Origin: Phellopilus nigrolimitatus
Lineage: Eukaryota > Basidiomycota > Agaricomycetes > Hymenochaetales > Hymenochaetaceae
Length of the DNA: 64,000 nucleotides
Direction of reading: 5' to 3'
Assembly (NCBI GenBank): GCA_021029095.1
Contig: JAJOHG010000023.1
Coordinates: 248,001 to 312,000, forward strand
The notes below the pieces were generated by a model. It was not told the origin of the DNA. It did no database searches and saw nothing but the letters and a program-made list of their open reading frames with translations. Made by a program: the position numbers and the translations under genes. The stretch's first letter is position 1; each line of letters begins with the position of its first letter. Below, in pieces: positions 35,241-46,755 of this stretch.

Positions 35241-38200
35241 ATGACCTCCTATGCTCGCAACCCCGTTCCCGTGAACATCGCGCCTGGCCCACACTTCCCA
35301 AATGGCCAGCACATGCCCTCCCTACGACGCAAGTTCGTCGCAGACCTTTCCCAATGCCTCCTCGACTTCGTCATCCAGCTCCTTCCGACAGCGGAAGAGC
35401 TCGCAGTGAAAGAGGATGTGCGGAAGCTCCTGGAGAGACTGATCCGCACGATTGAGCCCGACAGCCGCCTGCTCTCTTTTGGGAGCACCGCGAACGGCTT
35501 CAGCCTGCGCAATTCCGGTGCGTGTTTCATCATCTGGCGCGCTTTTCACGCGTGTATCGATCGTGTTTGGCAGACATGGACCTTTGCTGCCTGATCGACT
35601 CGGACGAGCGGCTGAACGCCAGTGATCTCGTCGCGATGGTCGGCGACCTGCTCGAACGAGGTCTGTCACACTCGCTTAATCTTAAAATCCCCTTATTCAA
35701 TGTGGAAATGCAGAAACGAAATTTCACGTCAAGCCGCTACCCCACGCGCGTATACCCATCGTGAAATTATCTCTGGACCCGTCTCCCGGCCTGCCTCTGG
35801 GCATCGCCTGCGACATCGGCTTCGAGAACAGATTGGCGCTAGAGAACACCCGGCTGTTGCTCTGTTATTCTATGGTTGACCCGACACGGGTACGGACCAT
35901 TGTGTTATTTCGTGAGTACCGCCCGTTTGTGTTCCCACGCGAGTTCTGATCGGTTTCCTCCCCTAGTCAAAGTCTGGAGTAAACGACGGTAAGCGCGGAC
36001 ACCACATGCATGTTCCATTGCGCTGACAAGGCACTTTCAGAAAAATCAACTCTCCCTACAAGGGAACGCTGTCGTCTTATGGATATGTACTTTTGGTCAT
36101 TTATTTTCTAGTTCACGTGAAGAACCCACCGGTTCTGCCTAATCTACAACAAATACCTCCCCTGCGGCCGATACCATCCGTAAGTTCAATCTTGACTTCA
36201 CTCAGTTGTCTTTAGCTCATAGCATTACAGGAGGAGTATCATATGGGGGATCGCAATGTTTGGTTTTTCGATGATATAGAGCTTCTCCGACAAAGATGGC
36301 AATCATCAAACACTGAATCTGTTGCTGATCTGTGCGTATGAGCTTCGACGTGCCTTCCAAAAGCTGATTTTGTTTTCCACAGGTTAATTGATTTCTTCCG
36401 CTACTATGCTCGAGACTTCTCGTATAATACTGGAATTGCGTCCATCAGAGCTGGTCTTCTGAAGAAAGATACGAAGGGCTGGCAAAATGACGTACGAGAC
36501 GTCCTATCTGCCCTCACAGTCTTTGTTTGACACGTTTGTCTAGAATGATCCTCGGTTCAAAGATGCCCGCGAAAGGAACCGTCTCTGTATAGAGGTGAGA
36601 AAGTACTGTTGATCACTCCGCTTTAGATGGACTAAACTTCCGAATAGGACCCGTTTGAAGTTGACTACAACGTAGCCCGTTGTGTGACCAAAGACGGTCT
36701 GTACCTTGTAAGTGACTAAATATTCACTCATTCTTTTTTTAATGAGAGCTCTTAGATTCGGGGAGAATTCATGCGTGCAAGTCGGATATTGCAGGCACGT
36801 CCTGAGCGCGCCTATTATGTACTTGCCCAGCTGTGTGAGGAGCGCGACGAGTCTCTCGTGAAGCTCGTTGCAGCGCATAATACAACGTACATCCCGCCAC
36901 GTCTATCTTTTCCTCCACAGACGCCCTACTCTATTGGAAGCAATTCCTCCCGACCAAATGGCGCGCCAGAAAGGGACAGGCTCTCTCCTCCTCGAAAGGT
37001 ACTCAAAGAGGATGAGCCCCCTGCGATTCCGCCGCATGTCCACTCTCGGAGTCCCCCGGAGCACATGGCTCCGAAACGCACGAAGTGGACAAGCCCTCCG
37101 CCGCCAGAAGCGCCGGATGACGATCTCACTTCTTTCGAGAGTAGGCTAGGATTCGGTCTTTCGCTGGCGACTGCTGCTACCGATGCGCGCGAACAGGAGA
37201 AGGCGTACCTGTCGTCTAGCAGTAACAGCGAGATTTTGTCGGACGATGGCGAGGCGCCCTCTGACATCGCGCAAGACGACGATGTGAAGTCTGTGCAGTC
37301 TTTTACGGGCGAGCCGAGCGTGAGGCCGCGTCCCGAAGGAGTGCATATGTCGTTTGCGCCATCCTCAGTCCCGCATCGCGTGTCTGAGATGTTCACTGGC
37401 TCTCCGGTGTTTATGACATACCAGCACATGAAAATGCGCACTTTCGACGACACGACACCGACACCATTCGGCCACGCGCATGGTGCGCGCGGGCGGCGGC
37501 CATCTAAACCTCTGAATGAATCAGGTTTTTCTTTACCTCCTGTATCTTACCATGCCAATGATCTCCGCCATCTCGGCCTGCCTTTGAAGACTGACAGTCT
37601 TCGACGATCGAACTCGGGCCCTGCGCGTGCAATCAACGCATCGCGTGTACCCGTGCCATCTTCAGCGGGAGCGCAGCGGATGCCCTTCAATGTACCACTA
37701 CCACCATCACCCGTGCATACGTCGCTCTCGTCGTCGCCGACAATCTATTACGAGACGAATGCGCATCGGGCGGGCGGCTCCGGATACTCGGCCTCGCCAA
37801 CTTCATCCCCTGTAAATCCATTCACACTGTATCAACAGCAATATTATGTCGCGCATGCACATGCTCAGGCTCAGGCACAGGCGCATGGGCAGTCCCACCA
37901 GGTGTCGGAGGCGACACCAGTCCTCGAAAGGGACTCGGGATCACCGATCTCGGAACGTCGCGCATCGAAACTTCCTAGCGGGGAATCTGCATCAACAACA
38001 ATGCAGTCAATATCCCGTCCGGTTCATGCGCACACGCATTCCACTTCAACTATTGTCGGTCCGCCGACTCCAGCAGCATCGTCTTTTTCGCAAAATCAGA
38101 CACAACAATCGAGCTCACGCTCTCGGCATTCCTCACCATCCCACTCACCGTCGCCGATTCGCACCTCTTTCCCCCGTCTTTCTGCTGTTTCTCCCCATCA

Positions 38201-39120
38201 GAGCTCAAGCACATTGCCTCATCCTACTTACCTCTCTTCTCCACGTCTTTCTTCGCCTCGTCCTTCGCCTCCACATATATCTTCTCAACGTCTCTCCTCC
38301 CCGCAGCTTTCCTCTCAACTCCCGCACATCGCTCGACGCCAGTCACAGCCTCAGATGCATTCGTCTTTACCAAGTCAAGCCCAACTTTACTCGCAAACGG
38401 CGCTTATGCTTGGTCTCCCGATCGTGACGACCGCACCACTCTCGCTCGATCTCGCTAGTCCATCAGAGTCCCCCGTGTCTTCAATGAGTTCGGGATCCGG
38501 GTCCGCCTAGGTCTGCAGGCTCGTTGTCGCCGGTGTCGTCAACATCGCCGCGCACTGCGGACCTTAGCTCGCCGCAGGCCCCGTCTCCCGAGCGGTGGCA
38601 GTCCAAACCCGACCATAAACATGAACAGTACCGCATTCATCCCTCTCTTCATCCTAGCCATCATCGTCATCAGAATCACTACGTGAACCACAACCAACAA
38701 CCGTATGTGCAGACGAAGGCAAAGGTGACGAAGACGATGGTGCCGATCAGCATGCGCGTTGATCGACAGCAAGAAGAGAAAGTGAGCACGGGAGGGAAAG
38801 AAGTGGAAGGTGCCGATCAATTGCCATCTCCCACCCTAGCCCCCGATTCTACCGAGACAACCGTTTCGCCTCTGCTTGCCCCACAATTACCGCGCTCGGC
38901 AGAGCACGACGGGGACGCTAAGGAGGACGCACTATCTTGTGTCTCAGACATCGTGGCGGATAATAACGAGCCACGGCCGCTGGAAGGAGCGATGGAGCTT
39001 GTGGAAGCGGAACAGGAAGGACTGGAATCCAAGCGCGAGTATGAGCGGGTACAAGAGAAGAGAGATGCTATGCCTGTGCGGGACTTTGAGCGGGCAGCAC
39101 TTGCCGAGAGCCTCATCTAG
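35241..39120 (+). CDS. Cid1/Trf-type non-canonical poly(A)/poly(U) polymerase with long disordered tail
   Basis: Predicted to add A or U to RNA 3' ends. The first in-frame ATG gives MTSYARNPVPVNIAPGPHFP. The nucleotidyltransferase core has SRLLSFGSTANGFSLRNSDM followed by DL: the GS motif plus the DxD metal pair read across an intron. The third carboxylate probably lies in LGIACDIGFENRLALEN. The central domain includes RTIVLFLKVWSKRR and SSYGYVLLVIYFLVHV. The PAP-associated segment has LLIDFFRYYARDFSYNTGIA and CIEDPFEVDYNVARCVT. The last several hundred residues are disordered, rich in S, P, H and Q (AHAHAQAQAQAHGQS and repeated SSPRLSSP). A TAG at 38508-38510 ends this frame. A 43-base intron (38475-38517, GTGTCT to CTGCAG), or a single-base shift, would continue it to the stop at 39118-39120, which I favour. 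Confidence 0.82.
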
Positions 39121-41412
39121 CAAACGTCCCATATTATTTGTGCCGTCCATCTCGAGCCGTCGGAGAGTTAAAGTAGGAGGGGCTTAAAGTTGGCGTCATT
39201 CGTCTTCAAGAACGTGCTCCAAGCCGTCATGTTTCAAATTATCTTCCTCTAACGCAAAGCTCCGAGTATCATTCTTCTACTAACTTCTTATAAGAGCTAC
39301 TGAAACATGGTTACGGGAAGGGGCAGACCTAGGATAGTGGAGAGGACGATCAGTCTAGGGTAGGCTAAGGCAGATGGTAGAGTCTTAAGGCGGGTCAGAT
39401 AGGGATTCTGACAGGGATGATGCTGGATGGGACAATCTCGACTTGCTCTACGGCTTAACGGTTCTGCGTATAATCGTACGTTCTCCGCTCACGTTCCGCT
39501 TTCACTTAGCCCTATCGCACTGGCTTTTAGCAGCTTTCATGCCATGTTCACGATCATGTACTATGTGATAATTTGCAATGTCACTCTTGCTATGCGCAGA
39601 ACTATTGGAATGATATGTACACTGCACTAATGTGGAGCTCAAATTCAGGAAATTGGAGTATCAATTTACAATTGATACTGTGGCAGATTCTTTGTATCTA
39701 TTTGTTTTTTGGACGCGTTGTTGTGTTCGATTGACGCGTCGACTTCCTTAACCGAGTTTCAAGCACTGCCGACTTTACAAATTAGTCGTTCTTTAATAGA
39801 AATAACTTCTTCCTTGCAGAGAGAAAAATGATAGAGCTAAGATGGAGCTAGTTATAACTGCTTTTAGACCTGCACTTAGGTCTTCCAGAGACGCATCGTC
39901 ACTCGTTTTGTTGTGAATAGAATTAAAGCTACTTCCTTGGGATAAAACGTTCGTTGTATAAAAGTTCGCATCTAAATTTTACGAATACTGACATACTCTC
40001 TGCTCCAATTGTAATGGGAAGAATTCTCCCAGCAACAACACACGCAAGGACCTTACACATACATGTAGCTCGGACGGCTCGTATCATAATATGAATGTCA
40101 TCAACTCCTCTGCATGTTTTTGGCCTTATAATTTCGGTTTATACGCAGAGAAAGACCGGCGTCCCGCTAGTCTTCAATTTTGCATTCATGGATCCTGTCA
40201 AAGGGATCATCCGCATTTCCATTATTAGTCTCGAGACCTGGGCAATGAACAAGTCTACCCTTGGCTTTTGTCTCGAACTCCTGTCGTTCATCTACATTGC
40301 TATATTACATGCTGTCGAATACGAAGGAGTTGATATACTCGACAAATCTATTAGAAACATCCTCATAGGTTGGAAGAAGTAGTTCTGGCAGACATATATT
40401 CTATCAAGGTGGGATTCTTGACTATCTCATATCTTGATGTTTGGGGCGTGTTTCGCTTTAGATTATCATCATAAAGTCGCCTCTAGGTTTGCGCTACTCT
40501 GAAGAAGTGTTATACGACGTTGAGCCAAAAAAAAAAACGACATTGACAGTGGGGATGCGGTTTCGGTGGGACACCAATGGCAAATATCGCTGGCAACGTC
40601 TTTTTAATCACTTATCTAGGCTGGCTAAGCAAGGCCCACGAAGTCGCGGACCAGGCGACATGTACTGAGGAGTTTTGAATCCGTCATGTTTTGTAACGCT
40701 GGTCCTAGTATCTGTAACAGTTTGACCCGCTCATTGGCATCTATGGTTTAGATACATATCGGGTCTCTTCGAATGCATCGCTTCCGAGTCATTCAAATGT
40801 GCTCATAAAGTTGTAGGCAATTCTCACTGCGAGTCTCAGTTTTTCATCCGGGACGGAGACGAACTATCATTTATTCGGTTCAAATGTTTTGTTGCAGCAA
40901 GCATATATGCCTTTCATTTTTCGAGAAGAACCATCAGTGATGAGCAAGCCAGCTATGAGCTAGAAACTGCCAGTATCCTTCCTATATCTTGGTAGATTTA
41001 AAAAGGATCTTGTGTATTCCGCAGTCGACATTGCAAGTGGGACTGACTCATTTGAATAACTGATAGGCAGAAGTGCAGAAATAGTGAGGAAGCTTGTTGT
41101 CCCCGAACCAGGAGCCGTCCCGCGAAGAGTTGTCGTAATTTCGTGACGTATCTTCGAGAGCCACTAGCCACCACGATAAAGATCTTGAAAGTTTCCGACG
41201 TTTGCGACAAGCACATTAAAAAATGATGGAAGATATGCAGGAGATCCGGTCGAGTAGCCTCAACATAATGGCTGGTCGTCTGCGACGCGGACAAAACCGG
41301 ACTAGAGATACAAAATACAGTTGCAAAAAGCAAAACACCGCGCAGACGGTCAAGGTGCAGGACTTGTGGATTGCAATGGGGGTTGGAAATCAATGATTTT
41401 TTTTCTGTTCAA
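39121..41412. other. Long intergenic stretch with no supported gene
   Basis: About 2.3 kb, AT-rich, between the plus-strand nucleotidyltransferase and the minus-strand LSM7. The longest frames (40095-40382 plus, 40998-41393 minus) lack recognisable motifs. A poly-A run occurs near 40527-40538. Confidence 0.45.
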
Positions 41413-41999
41413 TTATTGCTGCTCGGCGAAAGGATTGTCGATTTCTGCGGAACCGTCGACGGGGCTGAGCAGGGTGATGGTCGGCCCACGCAGCACGGCG
41501 AGTCCGAGCGTGCGCGTGCGCGGCTCAGGTTCTGTCGATAGCCAAGCGTCAGTACCGGCGTTGGCCTAGGTGATCAAGGATAGTAAAGTAAAGCAGCGCA
41601 GACATACCTTGAAGTTGCTCCTCAACTTCGTCGAGCACGAGGTTCAGCAGCTGGTCGAAACCCTTCAGGATGCCCGTCACTAAACCGCATACATCTCGCG
41701 CATCAGCAACGAATGGCTCGCAGATAGAGGCGCGGGAGGACACGCACCCTCGCGGCCACCGGTGAACTTGACGCGCACGCGTTCGTTCATGTATTTCTGG
41801 AGGTCGAGAATGGCCTCACGTTTCGGCTTGTCGAGCGTGGGTTGGGGTCCTTGAGGACCGCGCCCTCCGCGCGAAGAGCCCCCGCCGCGCATCGCGCCCT
41901 TTGCTGACCCGCGGCCCTGTAGTGTGTTGACAACAACGTGAAAGTGAGAAAATTTAGTGGAAAAGGATAATATGTTCTGTTGCGTACTCTGTCTGCCAT
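41413..41999 (-). CDS. LSM7: U6 snRNA-associated Sm-like protein LSm7
   Basis: Subunit of the heptameric Lsm1-7 ring (cytoplasmic decapping and mRNA decay) and the Lsm2-8 ring (U6 snRNA). Four exons. The first is only MADR, joined to GRGSAKGAMRGGGSSRGGRG. Next comes the Sm1 segment KREAILDLQKYMNERVRVKF, TGGREVTGILKGFDQLLNLV and LDEVEEQLQ. The last exon holds the Sm2 part, RTRTLGLAVLRGPTITLLSP, ending NPFAEQQ with TAA at 41413-41415. All fold segments of the Sm domain are present. The glycine/arginine-rich start is typical of LSm7. Head-to-head with importin beta-1. Confidence 0.95.
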
Positions 42000-42331
42000 C
42001 GAATGAGAAAGCGGCCCAAAATAATTACAAGCTATTGTTCTTTGCAGTAGATCTGATTGCTCTGTGGCCGACTGTGGCTTTGATATCGTTTGCTTTTACT
42101 GAAGTTGCGGGGAGAATGAAGTCGTGGGAAAACGAACAGGCCTTTCAAAAAATGGGCAGAGGGGCGACGCGATCATGCTAGCGGCTCTGTCCAGAACACC
42201 CTTCATCTTCATTACGACAACGCCCTGCACGTTCTCCACGCCACGATTTTTTATCTTTTAAAAGTCGCATCCAAAAACTATTCTCTGGATATCTCTTTGC
42301 TGAACGAGTTTGAACAAGAACTGCAGTCGCC
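42000..42331. promoter_or_regulatory. Divergent promoter between LSM7 and importin beta
   Basis: 332 bases separate the two start codons, which face apart. No clear TATA box; inferred from gene layout. Confidence 0.5.
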
Positions 42332-45300
42332 ATGAACGCAGCAGAACTCCTCACGAACTCGCTCTCGCCCGGTGCGTAACACTTCCCTTTCTACGCATCG
42401 CCGTTTGTGCCCGGTTCGTTTTTGACTGATCCCTTCCTTCGCTCCAAAAGTCGCGCAGACGCGTCAAGACGCTACCGCTCAGCTTGAGGCTGTCGCGAGG
42501 GATAACTATGTGTGTGGCCGAGCTATTGATTGTCCTGTTCTACCGGGACTGCGAGCCTCATATTGACACTCCGCTTTGCAGCCCGGATACGTAGCCACGC
42601 TCTCATCCGAACTCGCGAATGAGGCGCAGACAACCACAATCCGGAATGCGGCTGGTATCGCGCTCAAGAACGCGTTGAGCGCACGCGTACGTGTCTCGCT
42701 GTTGCTTTCACGTTCCTCCGATTCTCAAAGCTGAAGCACATCATTCAGGAATCCACCCGCCAACTAGACTATTCTAACCGATGGCTCGCCCTTCCAGCGG
42801 AGCCGAAGGAGCAGGTAAAGCAGGACGTGTTAAGGGCACTTGCATCGCCCTCGCAGAAAGCCGGCGGCGTCGCCGCCCAGGTTGTTGCTGCGATCGCTGC
42901 CGTAGAACTCCCCAACAACCAGTGGCCAGAAATCATCGAGATTCTACTTCGCTTCATGGACGGCCCCGACAATGTGAGCCTGAAGATCGCGACGCTCCAG
43001 GCGATTGGATACATTTGCGAAACTATCGTGCGTAGACGGCTTTTTGCTTGTCCATGCTCGCTCTAACTCTCGCTTAGAAACCCGAGATATTGAGCATGCG
43101 ATCTAATGAGATCCTGACGGCTGTTATTCACGGTGCCCGCAAGGAGGAACCCTCGGTTGACGTTCAGCTTGCCGCCATCAACGCTCTTTACAACTCCTTA
43201 GAGTTTGTTCGCGACAATTTCGAGCGCGAGGTATGTGCCGACCGCTTTTTTTTCGGCGCTTTTACTGACTTTTCTCGCTTAGGGTGAGCGCAATTACATT
43301 ATGCAAGTCGTGTGCGAGGCGACACAAAACCCGTCCGTACCCGTGCAAGTCGGGGCGTTTGAGTGCCTTGTCCGAATAATGAGCCTTTATTATGATAAAA
43401 TGGCGTTTTATATGGAACGAGCGCTCTTTGGGGTGAGTATCGGGCATCAAACATCAAATGAATTTTTGTACTTCAACATTAATCTCAACAACTTATCCAG
43501 CTGACTGTCCTCGGCATGAAACACCCTGAAGAAAGCATCTCGTTACAAGCCGTTGAATTTTGGTCGACTGTATGCGAGGAAGAAATCGAGCTAGCCATTG
43601 AGGCATCAGAGGTGCGTTTTCGGCCTTCCGAACCTAGTTACGTTTATCCGAAAACAAGGTATCTGACTTGTATTTAAGGCTGCGGAGTATGGTGAAGCAC
43701 CGGAGACTGAATCCAAGAACTTCGCAAAAATCGCCCTACCTGAAATCATCCCTGTTCTGCTTGGTTTACTGACTCGGCAAGACGAGGATGCCGATGAGGA
43801 TGAATGGAACGTGTCCATGGCAGCGGCCACCTGCCTCGCGCTACTCGCCCAGACCGTCGCGGACGCTATTGTGCCCGCCGTGATCCCATTCATCGAGGCG
43901 AACATCAAGGCTGCCGACTGGCACCAACGCGAGGCGGCCGTGATGACGTTCGGCTCAATTCTCGATGGGCCGGACCCAACGGTACTCACACCGCTCGTTA
44001 CTCAGGCGCTACCGATCCTCGTCGACATGACTCGGGACGAGAACTTACTCGTGAAGGACACCGTCGCCTGGACGCTTGGCCGTATCTGTGACTTACTCGT
44101 CGTTGCACTCAAGCCCGATGAGCACCTCCATCCGCTCATCTCCGCACTTGTGAACGCGCTTGAAGACAAGCCGCGAATCGTCGCGAACTGCTGTTGGGCG
44201 CTTATGAATCTCAGCGATCAGCTTGGTTCGTTCTACGAGGAGGAAGGCCCAACGTTGAGCAGCGGCCCGCTCGCACCGTATTACGAAGGCATCGTGACTG
44301 CCTTACTTCGTGTCACTGACGGGTAAGTGCAAAAAAGACTTAATCTCTCATGTCAGTCAACTTAATTTATTGCAGGACTGACAACGAGTCCAACTTCCGT
44401 ACGTCTGCGTACGAGGCGCTGGCGTCGTATGTTACGCACGCTGGCCCTGAGTCAATCACCGTAGTCCAGAACACGGCCCTCGCTACTTTGTCGCGCATGG
44501 AGCAGCTCCTCGGCATGCAGAACCAGCTCCTCGGCATCGACGATCGCAACAACTGGAATGAGCTGCAGAGCAACCTCTGCAGCGTTTTGATCGTGCGTTC
44601 TTACTTTTAATAATAACTCGGTTAAAAGATGGTGTGGATGCTAATGTTAAGATAATTGCTCTGCCATCCAGAGCGTTGTCCGCAAGCTTGGCGATGGCAT
44701 TGAGCCTCTGGCGGACCAAATCATGACCGTCTTGTTGGGTCTTATCCAGTCTAGCAAGACATCAACCGTGCTTGAAGATGCTTTCCTCGTCGTGGGCACC
44801 ATGGCCGCCGCCCTTGAGGTTAAGTTCTCGCCATATATCCAGGCCTTCTTGCCATTCCTCTATCCGGCACTCAAGGCGCACGAGGACACGCAGCTGTGCA
44901 CGGTCGCGATCGGTGTCATCGGTGACATTTCGCGCGCGCTCGGCGAGCAGAGCGTGCAGTATGCGGGTCCATTCATGTCGGTGCTGCTTGAGAGCCTGTC
45001 AAGCGAGACGCTTAACCGTAACGTGAAGATCCCGATCCTGTCGTGCTTCGGTGACATCGCGCTCGCGATTGGCCCGGGTTTCGAGCCGTATCTTGACCAC
45101 ACCATGAATGTCCTGCGCCAGGCAGGATCAATCATGCCGAACCCCGTGGGTGTTTTGACCCTTGAATCTTAAAAAGCAGTATTTAACAACTGACCGGTGT
45201 AGATGGACTATGAGCTCGTGGACTACGTCTCCCAGCTCCGTGAAGGCATCCTTGAGGCATACACAGGTACCGTGACGGGCCTGAAAAATACTGAAAAAGG

Positions 45301-45699
45301 TAAGCCGTCGATTCACCTAAGAAAAGAGTCAAACAAGAAATGACGATTCATAATCCACAGTGCAACTTCTGCTTCCCTACGTACAATCGATGCTGGAGCT
45401 CGTGCAACGATGTCTCGCAGATGAAGAGCGGCCCGAGTCTGTTGTCAGGTTGTCTTTGGGCCTTGTGGGCGACCTTGCGGACGCCTTCCCGAACGGCGAA
45501 ATCAAGCAGCTTCTACTGGCGGAGTGGCTGGCGCAGATGCTGCGAGCCAAGACAAGGTTGTCCAGCGATACGAAGAAAACGTTGCGCTGGGCTCGTGAGG
45601 TGAATAACATTCTAAAACATTTCCCCCTTTAATTCAATGATGTTGCGTAACTGATCATATGTTTTCTCTTTGCAGATGGTCAAGCGCGCTACGGCATAG
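42332..45699 (+). CDS. KAP95: Importin beta-1 (karyopherin beta)
   Basis: Nuclear import receptor that binds importin alpha, RanGTP and nucleoporins. It starts [13 protein letters not shown] and joins to [24 protein letters not shown]-repeat helices fill the rest: [70 protein letters not shown], an acidic [20 protein letters not shown] loop, [30 protein letters not shown] and [13 protein letters not shown]. The C-terminus reads LRWAREMVKRATA with TAG at 45697-45699 after a final small exon. Length (about 860 residues) and the order of HEAT repeats fit the family; the acidic loop matches the known RanGTP-contact loop. Around ten introns of 50-70 bp. Confidence 0.96.
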
Positions 45700-46755
45700 A
45701 ATTTGGCGCGATTTTTTTTTTTTTTCACTTTTCTTCCCCAAGTTGTCTGATTCTGTTTTTCTCTCTTCCTATTCCTATTCTTTTCTCTCATCATTATGGC
45801 ACTTTTTTTCACGCTATATCCTGCACTCATCATCATCATACCCTCTGACGGAGGGCGCATCACGGTCCGCAATTATTGCAATTCCAATCTGCATGTAGTA
45901 GAATGTCAGCGCCAACGTAGACAAAACGTTGTAGCGCTCCAGAGCATCTAATCTCTCAACCTTTTTCGTTGTCTTTTCTTTTCATTTCCTTCTCTCGGCC
46001 CAGTGTTATTCCCGTCCTTATTCCACTGTAGCGTTTCTCTCATGTTGCTCCTGCCTACCTACGTACTTTTCGGGCCTTCTTTTGTTACGCGGTTGCTCTT
46101 GCTTTGCCGACGAATTCATTTTATCTTTTCCTCCTTTGCTCTTCAGCTTTTCTCGTCCATCTATCCTGATTCCTCCTACACCTGGAACTACCGCTTGGGA
46201 ATACGACTACCGCACGACTTCAGTTGATCTGCTCTGTTTGCTCTTTTTTTTCTTTTCTTTTTCTTCTTTTTTCTCGCCTTTGTTGAGACGTCTAGTGCTC
46301 ATGCTCCTCCTGAATCACCGGCAATTGTCTGCACTTCCTCGTACTCACATCCATCATCATCTTCTTGCCTTGAGTCACTGCAATATCATGTACCTGCTAC
46401 TCCCTTCCTGTCGACGTTCTCAGCAATTTTTACTCTTTTTCCTTTTCTTTTTTTATTCATATCATCTGGCCTCTCCCCTCCTCTACTCCCCTGCTTTCCT
46501 CTGCTCTCCTCTTTGCACGAATAACATGAATTGAAGAACCTGAACTATAGCCACGCCATTGGCATCCGTGAGATGAGATCTTAGATATTACGGCAAGGGC
46601 TGGAGTGTTAGCGACCGATTCTGCTATCATTGGAGAATTCAATTGCTTCATATTATATTGATGCTTCTACCTGATGGTCATCCTTATAGGCTATAACGCG
46701 CTCGGAAAGCATGATTTGATGGATCGCTTGACGACTTTGAGCATAGCCAGCCCGC
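45700..46755. other. Pyrimidine-rich intergenic stretch
   Basis: About 1 kb with long CT- and T-rich tracts on the plus strand (45710-46510), giving misleading phenylalanine/serine/leucine-rich frames. 3' flank of importin beta and promoter of the amidohydrolase. No gene supported. Confidence 0.5.

Noticed and set aside
40095..40382. Plus-strand 95-codon frame with hydrophobic segments
   Set aside because: AT-rich context, isolated, no recognisable motif or splice partners.
40998..41393. Minus-strand 131-codon frame with a signal-peptide-like start
   Set aside because: Hydrophobic stretch could be chance; it lies only 20 bases past the LSM7 stop and has no conserved features.
46003..46534. 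Plus-strand frames rich in F, S and L
   Set aside because: Explained by the long pyrimidine-rich tract rather than by coding.
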